This document shows positions 41,693-52,043 of a stretch of DNA of 64,000 nucleotides, one piece after another (the first letter of the stretch is position 1; every line of letters starts with the position of its first letter). The stretch covers positions 4,810,001 through 4,874,000 of the forward strand of contig CP119325.1 of NCBI GenBank assembly GCA_029202525.1, written 5' to 3'. The notes beneath the pieces were generated by a model that had not been told where the DNA came from, searched no databases, and saw only the letters and a list, made by a program, of their open reading frames with translations. The position numbers and the translations under genes were made by a program. The DNA comes from Candidatus Pseudomonas phytovorans. Lineage in GTDB: Bacteria > Pseudomonadota > Gammaproteobacteria > Pseudomonadales > Pseudomonadaceae.

Positions 41693-41944
41693 TCACTCGT
41701 GCGACTTGCCCAGCATGCCAGGCAGCCCTTCTTCGGCCTTGACCAAAGCAAAGCGTGGCACCTGCTCGCCGTCAACCTCGACAGACTCCTGGAACATCAA
41801 AAGGGGGCGTACCCAGAAGCTGTAATCACCATACAGGCATTGGTAGAACACCATCCACTCTTCGTTCTCGGAGTGCCGCGCAACGCTGAAGACACGGTAC
41901 TCAGGCCCTTTGTAATGCCGGTATACGCCTGGTTGTATCTGCAT
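41693..41944 (-). CDS. DUF1653 family protein
   Basis: An 83-residue DUF1653 protein. The family core is MQIQPGVYRHYKGPEYRVFSVARHSENEEWMVFYQCLYGDYSFWVRPLLMFQESVEVDGEQVPRF, which is nearly the whole protein. ATG 41944 follows AAGAGGGTG. The fold is small and all-beta; function is unknown. It lies between fadA and topA, on the same strand as both. Confidence 0.85.
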   Translation of the reverse strand: MQIQPGVYRHYKGPEYRVFSVARHSENEEWMVFYQCLYGDYSFWVRPLLMFQESVEVDGEQVPRFALVKAEEGLPGMLGKSHE

Positions 41945-41976
41945 GTTGCCCACCCTCTTGAATAAATCCTGTAAAA

Positions 41977-42003
41977 GCAAAACCGGGGCACAAGGCCCCG
42001 GTT
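41977..42003 (-). terminator. fadBA operon terminator
   Basis: AACCGGGGC and GCCCCGGTT form a nine-base stem. On the minus strand it is followed by TTTTGCTTTT, just after the fadA stop. Confidence 0.8.
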
Positions 42004-42020
42004 GCTGTCCCGCAACGCGA

Positions 42021-43196
42021 TCAGACGCGTTCGAAAACAGTGGTGATACCTTGGCCGAGGCCGACGCACATGGTCGCCACCCCCAGGGTACCGCCATTCT
42101 GCTTCATGACGTTGAGCAGGGTGCCCGAAATACGTGCCCCGGAGCAACCGAACGGGTGGCCCAAAGCAATGGCGCCGCCGTGCAGGTTAACCTTCTCATC
42201 CATCTTGTCGAGCACTTTCAAGTCTTTCAGCACCGGCAAGGCCTGCGCCGCAAAGGCTTCGTTGAGCTCGATGAAGTCGATGTCGGCCATGGTCAGCCCG
42301 GCACGCTTGAGCGCTTTCTGGGTCGATGGCACCGGGCCGTAACCCATGATTGCAGGGTCGACACCGGCCACCGCCATCGAACGGATCACCGCCAATGGCT
42401 GAATACCCAGGTCCATCGCGCGCTGGCCAGACATGACGATCATGCACGAAGCGCCGTCAGTGATCTGCGACGAGGTACCGGCAGTGACGGTGCCGCCTTT
42501 CGGGTTGAACGCGGGCTTGAGCGACGCCAGGCCTTCGAGGGTGGTTTCCGGGCGAATGGTTTCGTCGAAATCGAACACCTTCAGGAAGCCGTTCTCGTCA
42601 TAGCCCTGCATCGGGATGATCTCGTCCTTGAACTTGCCTTCGACCGTGGCCTTGTGGGCCAACTGGTGCGAACGCACGCCGAACAGGTCCTGCTGCTCAC
42701 GGGTAATGCCGTGCATCTTGCCGAGCATTTCCGCAGTCAGGCCCATCATCCCGGAAGCCTTGGCAGCATGCAAGGACAGGTGCGGGTTAGGGTCGACGCC
42801 GTGCATCATGCTGACGTGGCCCATGTGTTCCACGCCACCGATCACGAACACATCGCCGTTACCGGTCATGATTGCCTGGGCAGCGGTGTGCAGCGCGCTC
42901 ATCGACGAGCCGCACAGGCGGCTGACGGTCTGCGCTGCGGATGTGTGCGGGATCGGGGTCATCAACGACGCCATGCGGGCGATGTTCCAGCCCTGCTCCA
43001 GGGTCTGGTTGACGCAGCCCCAGATCACATCCTCGACTTCTTTCGGGTCGACTTTGCCGTTGCGTTCCAGCAGTTTGCTGATCAGGTGCGCCGACATATC
43101 TTCGGCGCGGGTGTTGCGGTGCATGCCACCCTTGGAGCGGCCCATTGGTGTGCGACCGAAGTCGACAATCACCACGTCTCTTGGATTCAGGCTCAT
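42021..43196 (-). CDS. fadA: 3-ketoacyl-CoA thiolase FadA
   Basis: A 391-residue thiolase catalysing the last step of beta-oxidation. Nucleophile Cys95 is in VSRLCGSSMSALHTA, His347 in NLHGGAIALGHPFGCSGAR and the acid-base Cys377 in ATMCVGLGQG. It is the second gene of fadBA, 31 bases after fadB. The pair forms the heterotetrameric fatty-acid oxidation complex. ATG 43196 is the start. Confidence 0.97.
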   Translation of the reverse strand: MSLNPRDVVIVDFGRTPMGRSKGGMHRNTRAEDMSAHLISKLLERNGKVDPKEVEDVIWGCVNQTLEQGWNIARMASLMTPIPHTSAAQTVSRLCGSSMSALHTAAQAIMTGNGDVFVIGGVEHMGHVSMMHGVDPNPHLSLHAAKASGMMGLTAEMLGKMHGITREQQDLFGVRSHQLAHKATVEGKFKDEIIPMQGYDENGFLKVFDFDETIRPETTLEGLASLKPAFNPKGGTVTAGTSSQITDGASCMIVMSGQRAMDLGIQPLAVIRSMAVAGVDPAIMGYGPVPSTQKALKRAGLTMADIDFIELNEAFAAQALPVLKDLKVLDKMDEKVNLHGGAIALGHPFGCSGARISGTLLNVMKQNGGTLGVATMCVGLGQGITTVFERV

Positions 43197-43227
43197 ATCA
43201 AATCTCTCGCTCTAGCTCGTTGACCGC

Positions 43228-45375
<2,148 letters not shown>

Positions 45376-45613
45376 CAACTGATCTCCACGATATGGAAGC
45401 TGAACAGTACACGCCGATCGCTGCAGCAGAAGCAGGCCTTGCTGCCCTGCCCCAGGCACACCCGTCAGCGCGCTAGTCGGAAGTATGGCTCGGCGTCATG
45501 ACATACAAACGCTCAATTCATACGCCCGTTTGATTTGGGTGTGCACACATTCTCCGAAAAGATCGGCGTTGTCAAATGCTCACGAGCACGGCGAAAACGC
45601 GACTTTCCAGTCA

Positions 45614-45636
45614 TTTTGTATCGTCTGGGTACAAAA
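45614..45636. promoter_or_regulatory. Palindrome TTTTGTA-N9-TACAAAA, candidate operator
   Basis: Perfect 7-base inverted arms about 240 bases upstream of fadB. The arms resemble operators of many dimeric repressors, but no family consensus can be assigned from sequence alone. Confidence 0.4.
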
Positions 45637-45791
45637 CATGATGACAGTGATCGCCGCCCATTCATGTCAGCGATTGACCACACTGAATTGCACAGTGCTG
45701 CAACTTTCGGCTTGCGCGGCAACCCGAGGCGGCTACACTGCCACCTGCTTGAGTGAATACCCGGCCTGCCTGGCCTTTTCTGCGACAGCAG

Positions 45792-45855
45792 AACGCAAAG
45801 CGGCGACCTGGCTCCCCACCCCTTCAGGGTTCTGCCAGGCCGCCGCTTTGTCGTT
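45792..45855. other. Long hairpin, candidate terminator or small-RNA body
   Basis: AACGCAAAGCGGCG with CCTGGC and the partner GCCAGG with CGCCGCTTTGTCGTT pair over about 20 positions, and GACAG/CTGTC continue the stem. It directly follows the 3' end of the unknown minus-strand gene (stop 45864), so it may be that gene's terminator, although no U-tract is present on the minus strand. Confidence 0.5.
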
Positions 45856-45863
45856 ATGAACTG

Positions 45864-46316
45864 TCAGGACAAGGTTTCAAGGACGTAGGCAACATCCTGC
45901 AATACAGCCGTATCACCGCGCTCGGTCCAGTACAGGGCGATCATCCGTGCATCGGCCTCGACCTTGTAGGCGCTCGCCGGCAAGCGCGCCAAGGCCTCCA
46001 TGAAGCGCGGATCTTCGCAGGGCTCGCGCCACTGGTTACACCACACCCCCGGGCTGACCTGCCAGAAGCTGAAGCTATCCTCATGCCCGCGACGCCGTGC
46101 CCTGTGGTATTGCGGGCAAGGGCTTGGTGGCTGCCTTTCCAGCCAGTGCGGCCACTGCTGCGGCGCCAGTTGCATGGCCATCCCCATGCGCCGAGCCTCC
46201 AGGCGCAGCTTCATCTGCTCGCTCTGCTTGCGCGAGCTGCGCAGCCAGGAAAGCGGGCTGAGAATCAGCGCAAGGATTGACACCACCAGCAATACCGTCA
46301 TATCAGTAGTTCCCAT
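45864..46316 (-). CDS. Unknown protein with N-terminal membrane helix
   Basis: A protein of about 150 residues. Residues 6-24 (TVLLVVSILALILSPLSWL) form one membrane helix, followed by a basic stretch and a soluble domain with three conserved-looking features: CPQYHRARRRGHEDSFSFWQVSPGVWCNQWREPCEDPRF, a helix, and EADARMIALYWTERGDTAVLQDVAYVLETL. Two Cys in the CNQWREPC region could pair. The start is uncertain (ATG 46316 or 46301); neither has a good ribosome site. The function is not recognised. It lies between fadB and the universal stress gene. Confidence 0.75.
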   Translation of the reverse strand: MGTTDMTVLLVVSILALILSPLSWLRSSRKQSEQMKLRLEARRMGMAMQLAPQQWPHWLERQPPSPCPQYHRARRRGHEDSFSFWQVSPGVWCNQWREPCEDPRFMEALARLPASAYKVEADARMIALYWTERGDTAVLQDVAYVLETLS

Positions 46317-46410
46317 AAAGCGTTGCAAATGAGCTGGTTAGCCATTTTTCACGGAAGACCCGCCCGAAAGCGACCATACTGCTTCTATCGCGATTGTCAG
46401 GAGTACGCTC

Positions 46411-46851
46411 ATGCAATACGAACATTTGTTGGTCGCCGTCGACCTGACCGAAGAATGCGACCCGGTGATCAAGCGCGCCATGGCGCTGGCCAAGCCTTCA
46501 GGTGCCAAGGTTTCGCTGGTGCACATCGTCGAGCCGATGGCCATGGCATTCGGCGGTGACGTGCCGATGGACCTGTCGCAGCTGCAACAGCAGCAGTTTG
46601 ACCAGGCCAAGGAGCGCATGGACCGCCTGTTCAACAAATACCCCGACATCCAGCGCGGCGACTCGCACCTGACCTACGGCCAACCGCGCCAGGAAATCCA
46701 CCAGCTGGCCAAGGACCAGAAATGCGACCTGATCGTGGTCGGCAGCCACGGCCGCCATGGCCTGGCGTTGCTGCTAGGCTCTACGGCCAATGACGTGCTG
46801 CATGGGGCGCCGTGCGATGTACTGGCGGTGCGGTTGCAGAAGAAGGAATGA
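46411..46851 (+). CDS. Universal stress protein, UspA family
   Basis: A 146-residue single-domain Usp. It opens with YEHLLVAVDLTEECDPVIKRAMALA, the first strand and helix, and ends with the ATP-binding motif VVGSHGRHGLALLLGSTANDVLHGAPCDVLAV (G-x2-G-x8-G-S/T). Such proteins form dimers and bind ATP under stress. AGGAG lies nine bases before ATG 46411. It stands alone between the unknown membrane protein and uup. Confidence 0.93.
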   Translation: MQYEHLLVAVDLTEECDPVIKRAMALAKPSGAKVSLVHIVEPMAMAFGGDVPMDLSQLQQQQFDQAKERMDRLFNKYPDIQRGDSHLTYGQPRQEIHQLAKDQKCDLIVVGSHGRHGLALLLGSTANDVLHGAPCDVLAVRLQKKE

Positions 46852-46856
46852 ATTGA

Positions 46857-46968
46857 CCTGTACCGGCCTCTTCGCGGGACAAGCCCGCTCCCACAGATAC
46901 CCCACATTCCTCAAGGCCTGTGGTGTACCTGTGGGAGCGGGCTTGTCCCGCGAAGAGGCCGGTACAGG
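46857..46968. repeat. REP inverted pair (GCGGGC class) between the Usp gene and uup
   Basis: CCTGTACCGGCCTCTTCGCG with GGACAAGCCCGCTCCCACAG and the mirror face each other across about 30 bases. The outer arms CCTGTACCGGCCTC extend the stem, so the whole element could fold end to end. It separates convergent genes. Confidence 0.93.
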
Positions 46969-46979
46969 TTAAAAGCCAA

Positions 46980-48908
46980 TCAGCCTTCCAGCTCGGCCCA
47001 GCGCTCTACCAAGGCATCCAGCTCGCCCTGCAGCTTCTCGATCTTCGCCAACACCGCCGAAGTCTCAGCAATCGGACGCTGGTAGAAACCCGCCGCACTT
47101 ACTTCTTCCTGAGCCTCAGCCATGCGCTGCTCAACCTGGTCGATCTGCCCTGGCAGCATCTCCAGCTCACGCTGCAGCTTGTAGCTGAGCTTCTTCTTCG
47201 AACCCTCTTCGGCCACCGGTGCAGCCACTGGCGCAGGTTCAGCCTCGACCTTTTCCACCACCGCGCTGTTGAGCGCAGACTTGCCACCCTTGCTCTCGGT
47301 CACGCCCAGCAGCTTCGGCGAGCCACCCTGGCGAATCCAGTCCTCGTAGCCACCCACGTATTCACGCACCTTACCCTCGCCTTCGAACACCAGCGTGCTG
47401 GTGACGACGTTGTCGAGGAAGGCCCGGTCGTGGCTGACCATCAGCACGGTGCCCTTGTAGTTGGCCAGCACCTCTTCGAGCAGCTCGAGGGTTTCCACAT
47501 CCAGGTCGTTGGTCGGTTCGTCGAGTACCAACAGGTTGGCCGGCTTGCTGAACAACTTGGCCAGCAGCAGGCGCGCGCGTTCGCCACCCGACAGTGCCTT
47601 GACCGGCGTGCGGGCACGCTGAGGGCTGAACAGGAAGTCGCCCAGGTAGCTCAACACGTGGCGGTTCTGGCCGTCGATCTCGATGAAGTCCCGGCCTTCG
47701 GCCAGGTTGTCGATCACAGTCTTTTCCAGCTCAAGCTGGTGACGCATCTGGTCGAAGTAGGCGACTTCCAGCTTGGTGCCGCGCTCGACCTTGCCCGAAG
47801 TGGGCTCCAGGCCGCCGAGCATCAGCTTGAGCAAAGTGGTCTTGCCGGTACCGTTGGCGCCCAGCAGGCCGATACGGTCCTGGCGCTGCAGGACCATGGA
47901 AAAGTCCTTGACCAGCATCGGCCCTTCGGCGTGATGGAAACTGACATTTTCCAGCACCATTACCTGCTTGCCGGACTTGTCTGCCGCTTCGATCTGGATG
48001 TTGGCCTTGCCCTGGCGCTCGCGGCGCTCGCCACGCTCCACGCGCAAGGCTTTCAGCGCACGCACGCGGCCTTCGTTACGGGTGCGTCGGGCCTTAATGC
48101 CTTGGCGAATCCACACTTCTTCCTGGGCCAGGCGCTTGTCGAACAGCGCGTTGGCAGTTTCTTCGGCGGCCAGTGCGGCCTCCTTGTGCACCAGGAAACT
48201 GGCGTAGTCACCGTTCCAGTCAATCAGGCCGCCGCGGTCCAGTTCAAGAATGCGGGTGGCCAGGTTCTGCAGGAAGGACCGGTCGTGAGTGATGAACAAC
48301 ACCGCACCGTTGAAGCTGCGCAGAGCCTCTTCAAGCCAGGCAATGGCACCGATGTCCAGGTGGTTGGTCGGTTCGTCGAGCAGCAGCAGGTCGGGCTCGG
48401 ACACCAGTGCCTGGGCCAGCAGCACACGGCGGCGCCAGCCACCGGACAGTTCGGCCAGGGTCTTGTCGGCCGGCAACTGCAGGCGGCTCAGGGTGCTCTC
48501 CACCACTTGCTGCAGGCGCCAGCCATCACGGGCTTCCAGCTCGTGCTGGACGTGCATGAGTTTTTCCAGGTCTTCGTCGTTCTGGATATTCATGCTCAGG
48601 TGATGGAACTGCGCCAACAGCTCGCCTACGCCATCCAGGCCTGCGGCCACGACATCGAACACCGTGCGCTCGTCGGCCACCGGCAGTTCCTGCGGCAGCT
48701 CGCCGATCTTCAGGCCAGGGGCACGCCAGACTTCGCCGTCGTCACCCTTCTGCTCGCCCTTGACCAAGCGCAGCATGCTGGATTTGCCAGTGCCGTTGCG
48801 GCCGATGATGCACACCCGCTCACCACGAGCGATCTGCCAGGACACTTTGTCCAGCAGCGGCATGGCGCCGAATGCGAGGGACACATCGCTGAATTTGAGC
48901 AGGGTCAT
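46980..48908 (-). CDS. uup: ABC-F ATPase Uup
   Basis: A 642-residue ABC-F protein with two ABC modules and no membrane part. Module 1: GRNGTGKSSMLRLVKG, ELSGGWRRRVLLAQALV, LLLLDEPTNHLD. Module 2: GANGTGKTTLLKLMLGG, ALSGGERARLLLAKLF, LLVLDEPTNDLD. The long inter-domain linker (about 240-300, basic) contacts the ribosome in this family. C-terminal extension (about 540-642) is rich in Glu and Lys, coiled-coil-like (RELEMLPGQIDQVEQRMAEAQEEV), the hallmark of Uup. It acts on ribosomes and affects recombination/transposon excision in E. coli. ATG 48908 follows ATGGAGACC. Confidence 0.95.
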   Translation of the reverse strand: MTLLKFSDVSLAFGAMPLLDKVSWQIARGERVCIIGRNGTGKSSMLRLVKGEQKGDDGEVWRAPGLKIGELPQELPVADERTVFDVVAAGLDGVGELLAQFHHLSMNIQNDEDLEKLMHVQHELEARDGWRLQQVVESTLSRLQLPADKTLAELSGGWRRRVLLAQALVSEPDLLLLDEPTNHLDIGAIAWLEEALRSFNGAVLFITHDRSFLQNLATRILELDRGGLIDWNGDYASFLVHKEAALAAEETANALFDKRLAQEEVWIRQGIKARRTRNEGRVRALKALRVERGERRERQGKANIQIEAADKSGKQVMVLENVSFHHAEGPMLVKDFSMVLQRQDRIGLLGANGTGKTTLLKLMLGGLEPTSGKVERGTKLEVAYFDQMRHQLELEKTVIDNLAEGRDFIEIDGQNRHVLSYLGDFLFSPQRARTPVKALSGGERARLLLAKLFSKPANLLVLDEPTNDLDVETLELLEEVLANYKGTVLMVSHDRAFLDNVVTSTLVFEGEGKVREYVGGYEDWIRQGGSPKLLGVTESKGGKSALNSAVVEKVEAEPAPVAAPVAEEGSKKKLSYKLQRELEMLPGQIDQVEQRMAEAQEEVSAAGFYQRPIAETSAVLAKIEKLQGELDALVERWAELEG

Positions 48909-49129
48909 GTTGGTCTCCATAAATCGGGCGCGCATTCTACCTGACTTGGCCCTCGACAGCATCCGCCTCGCCACCTGACGAGGGCTTTGCGACATCTGGT
49001 CGAAGTTAATATCCCGATACAAGCACAGTGCTTTCACCCGCCGCCGGCAAACAGCTAAGCTAAGGCAATTGCTTCCAACAGTGCTGGCTCCGCCGTCACT
49101 TCCCCATGGTTCAACTGCCCGGACGTATC

Positions 49130-51055
49130 ATGCGCAGCCGCCTGTTACATATTGCATCCTGCCTGCTGCTCACCGCTGCCACCTGCGCAGCGCAGGCTAC
49201 AGACCTCACCCTGCAACGCCAGTACTACGACGAGGCCAAACGCGCGCTGGCCAAGGGCGACAAAGGCCCTTACCTGCGTTATGCCCAAGCCCTGAGCGAC
49301 TACCCGCTGACACCCTACCTGGCCTACGACGAGCTTACCGCCCGCCTCAAAAGCGCCAGCAACCAGGAAATCGAAGGCTTTCTTGCCAAGCATGGCGACC
49401 TGCCCCAGGCCAACTGGATGAAACTGCGCTGGCTACGCTGGCTGGCTGAACGCGGCGAGTGGGACACCTTCGTCAAATATTACGACCCCAAGCTCAACTT
49501 CACTGAACTGGACTGCCTCAACGGCCAGTATCAGCTCAGCCACAGCCTGCGCGCCGAGGGCTACGCAACAGCCGACAAACTGTGGAACGTCGGCAAGTCG
49601 CAGCCTGCCGCCTGCGACACGCTGTTCGGCATGTGGGCGGCCGAAGGCCAGCTGACCGAGGCCAAGCGCTGGGAACGTACCAAGCTGGCAGCGCAGACGC
49701 GCAACTACGCCCTGGCCAACAACCTGGTCAAGACGCTGACCACGCTGGGCCCACAGGGGCGCCTGCTGGTCGACGTGGCGCAAAAGCCTGAAATGCTCAA
49801 CCAGCCGTCGCGCTTCACCCCGGCCAACGAGGCCATGTCGGATGTGGTCAGCCTCGGCCTGCGCCGCCTGGCTCGCCAGGACCCGGAGCGGGCCATGGCG
49901 CTGCTCGACGATTACGCACAGCGCATGCACTTTTCCCGCGACGAAAAGGTGGCCATCGCCCGCGAAATCGGCCTGACCCTGGCACGCCGCTACGACCCGC
50001 GCGCGCTCGACCTGATGACCCGCTACGACCCTGAGTTGCGCGACAACACCGTCAGCGAATGGCGCCTGCGCCTGCTGCTGCGCCTGGGCCGCTGGGAAGA
50101 CGCCTACGAGCTGACCAAGCGCCTGCCACAGGACCTGGCTGGCAGCAGCCGCTGGAAATACTGGCAGGCACGCAGCCTGGAGCTGGCTCAACCGAACAAC
50201 CCGCAGATCCCGCTGCTGTACAAGACTGTGGCACGTGAACGCGACTTCTACGGCTTCCTCGCCGCCGACCGGGCGCAGACACCGTACCAATTGAACAACA
50301 AGCCGTTGCTGCTGAGCCCGCAACTGGTCAAGAAAGTCCGTAACACGCCCGGCATCCAGCGGGCACTGGAATTCCACGCACGTGGCCAGATCGTCGAGGG
50401 ACGCCGCGAGTGGTACCACGTCAGCCGCCACTTCACCCGCGACGAAATGGTTGCCCAGGCCCGCCTGGGCTATGAGCTGCGCTGGTACTTCCCGGCCATC
50501 CGCACCATCAGCCAGGCGCAATACTGGGACGACCTGGACATCCGCTTCCCGATGGCCCATCGCGACACCCTGGTGCGCGAAGCCAAGGTCCGCGGCCTGC
50601 ATTCGAGCTGGGTATTCGCCATCACCCGCCAGGAAAGTGCATTCATGGAAGATGCACGCTCGCCGGTAGGCGCCAGCGGCCTGATGCAACTGATGCCGGC
50701 CACGGCCAAAGAGACTGCGCGCAAGTTCAGCATCCCGCTGGCATCACCGGCGCAGGTGCTGAACCCGGACAAGAACATCCAGCTGGGCGCGGCCTACCTG
50801 AGCCAGGTGCACAGCCAGTTCAACGGTAACCGGGTGCTGGCCTCGGCCGCCTACAACGCCGGACCCGGGCGCGTGCGCCAGTGGCTCAAAGGCGCCAAGC
50901 ACCTGAGCTTTGATGTGTGGGTGGAATCGATCCCGTTCGACGAAACGCGTCAGTATGTGCAGAACGTGTTGTCTTACTCGGTGATCTACGGGCAGAAGCT
51001 GAATGCGCCACAGCCGCTGGTGGACTGGCATGAGCGGTATTTTGATGACATGTAA
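49130..51055 (+). CDS. slt: Soluble lytic murein transglycosylase
   Basis: A 641-residue periplasmic lytic transglycosylase that cleaves peptidoglycan with 1,6-anhydromuramic product. A signal peptide (MRSRLLHIASCLLLTAATCAAQA) is followed by the long superhelical domain with many repeats (about 30-450) and the C-terminal catalytic domain with the Glu in AITRQESAF and GASGLMQLMPATAKETA. ATG 49130 is chosen; an upstream ATG 49106 would add eight residues. NagZ, which recycles its products, lies 14 kb to the left. A REP pair follows. Confidence 0.95.
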   Translation: MRSRLLHIASCLLLTAATCAAQATDLTLQRQYYDEAKRALAKGDKGPYLRYAQALSDYPLTPYLAYDELTARLKSASNQEIEGFLAKHGDLPQANWMKLRWLRWLAERGEWDTFVKYYDPKLNFTELDCLNGQYQLSHSLRAEGYATADKLWNVGKSQPAACDTLFGMWAAEGQLTEAKRWERTKLAAQTRNYALANNLVKTLTTLGPQGRLLVDVAQKPEMLNQPSRFTPANEAMSDVVSLGLRRLARQDPERAMALLDDYAQRMHFSRDEKVAIAREIGLTLARRYDPRALDLMTRYDPELRDNTVSEWRLRLLLRLGRWEDAYELTKRLPQDLAGSSRWKYWQARSLELAQPNNPQIPLLYKTVARERDFYGFLAADRAQTPYQLNNKPLLLSPQLVKKVRNTPGIQRALEFHARGQIVEGRREWYHVSRHFTRDEMVAQARLGYELRWYFPAIRTISQAQYWDDLDIRFPMAHRDTLVREAKVRGLHSSWVFAITRQESAFMEDARSPVGASGLMQLMPATAKETARKFSIPLASPAQVLNPDKNIQLGAAYLSQVHSQFNGNRVLASAAYNAGPGRVRQWLKGAKHLSFDVWVESIPFDETRQYVQNVLSYSVIYGQKLNAPQPLVDWHERYFDDM

Positions 51056-51067
51056 GGTTTGCTGAAT

Positions 51068-51175
51068 CTGTACCGGCCCTATCGCCGGCAAGCCAGCTCC
51101 CACAGGTAACGCACAAGTCTTCGAACCTGTGATGAACCTGTGGGAGCTGGCTTGCCGGCGATAGGGCCGGTTCAG
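51068..51175. repeat. REP inverted pair (GCCGGC class) between slt and the MOSC gene
   Basis: CTGTACCGGCCCTATCGCCG and its near-mirror ending GGCCGGTTCAG, both with GCCAGCTCCCACAGG cores, are separated by about 30 bases. The right arm differs by one base (GGTTCAG) from the left (CTGTACC), so pairing is imperfect. It separates convergent genes. Confidence 0.9.
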
Positions 51176-51184
51176 GCAACACAT

Positions 51185-51988
51185 TCACTCCAGGACTTCC
51201 ACCTTCATCCCCACCTCAAGCCATCCATCCCCATCCACCGCCAGGTTCTGCCCAAACAGCACATCCCCCTCCTTCTCGCGAAAGGTCTTGAGCGTAACCA
51301 TCGGCTCGCGGTCCGCACTGCGCCCCCCGGTAGCCGGGTCAATCGTGGTAAAGATGCACCGCACACTAGGCTTGAGCACGCGGAATTCCAAGCTGCCGAT
51401 GCGAATCCGCTTCCAGCCATCCTCGGCAAACGGCTCTGCCCCCTGCACCACCAGATTGGGCCGAAAGCGCAGCATCTCCATGGGCCGGCCGATACGCCGG
51501 TTAAGTTCGTCCAGCGAACCTTGCCCGATCAGCAACAAGGGGAAGCCATCCGGAAACGCCGCCCGATCACTGTTGTAGCCATAGCCATTTGGCAGGTAAC
51601 GTGCGCGCTGCTCCGGGCAGTGCACCAGGCGTACGGCCTGGCCCAGCAGCTCGCTCAGCCAGGCCGCCACTTCATCGCCCGCATCAGGCACTCGCAACGT
51701 ATCACGCCAGATCGTCACGTCACGCAGAGCGTCATCGGCAGCGGGCACAGCCACCCGCAACGGCGCCAGCCCGGGCGCCTGCAGCAGCAACTGCCCGTTG
51801 TCGTCATCGCCCGCCTGCAGCTGGCCAAGTTGCGGCCAGGCTCGCTGGGTCAGGAAGCGTCCATTTTCTTCCTCTACGACCATCCAGCGCCGGTCGCCCT
51901 GCAACCCCAACAACCCCACCCTTGATGCCTGCAGGCTTTGCGCCTGCCCCGACTTCACCGGGTATCGATACAGCTCACTAAGAAACAT
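51185..51988 (-). CDS. MOSC-domain protein with MOSC N-terminal beta barrel
   Basis: A 267-residue protein of the YcbX-like type: MOSC-N barrel (residues 2-110; LYRYPVKSGQAQSLQASRV and WMVVEEENGRFLTQR) and MOSC domain (about 120-260; NLVVQGAEPFAEDGWKRIRIGSLEF, then Cys in LKPSVRCIFTTIDPATG). The conserved Cys is the molybdenum-cofactor ligand in related N-hydroxylated-compound reductases. Molybdopterin genes moaB/moeA lie 8 kb to the right. No [2Fe-2S] domain is fused. ATG 51988 is the start. Confidence 0.9.
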   Translation of the reverse strand: MFLSELYRYPVKSGQAQSLQASRVGLLGLQGDRRWMVVEEENGRFLTQRAWPQLGQLQAGDDDNGQLLLQAPGLAPLRVAVPAADDALRDVTIWRDTLRVPDAGDEVAAWLSELLGQAVRLVHCPEQRARYLPNGYGYNSDRAAFPDGFPLLLIGQGSLDELNRRIGRPMEMLRFRPNLVVQGAEPFAEDGWKRIRIGSLEFRVLKPSVRCIFTTIDPATGGRSADREPMVTLKTFREKEGDVLFGQNLAVDGDGWLEVGMKVEVLE

Positions 51989-52043
51989 CCCTGCCGCCTC
52001 GCGCCTTGCCAAAAGCCAAGTTTATACCCGGCTGCCCCTGCGA

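Larger units (their letters stand above)
45376..45863. other. 488-base noncoding gap upstream of fadB with several inverted repeats
   Basis: No credible coding frame. Three structural signals: CAAACG (45506-45511) and CGTTTG (45527-45532), with PsrA half-site arms but a 15-base spacer; TTTTGTA (45614-45620) and TACAAAA (45630-45636), a perfect 7-base palindrome with nine-base spacer; and a long hairpin at 45792-45855. A possible plus-strand promoter (TTGCGC, about 17 bases, TACACT) lies just before the hairpin. Confidence 0.6.

Noticed and set aside
45376..45863. Small coding frames in the fadB-upstream gap
   Set aside because: The short frames have no ribosome sites, no matching codon bias and run through the palindromes and hairpin, so a regulatory region is the better reading.
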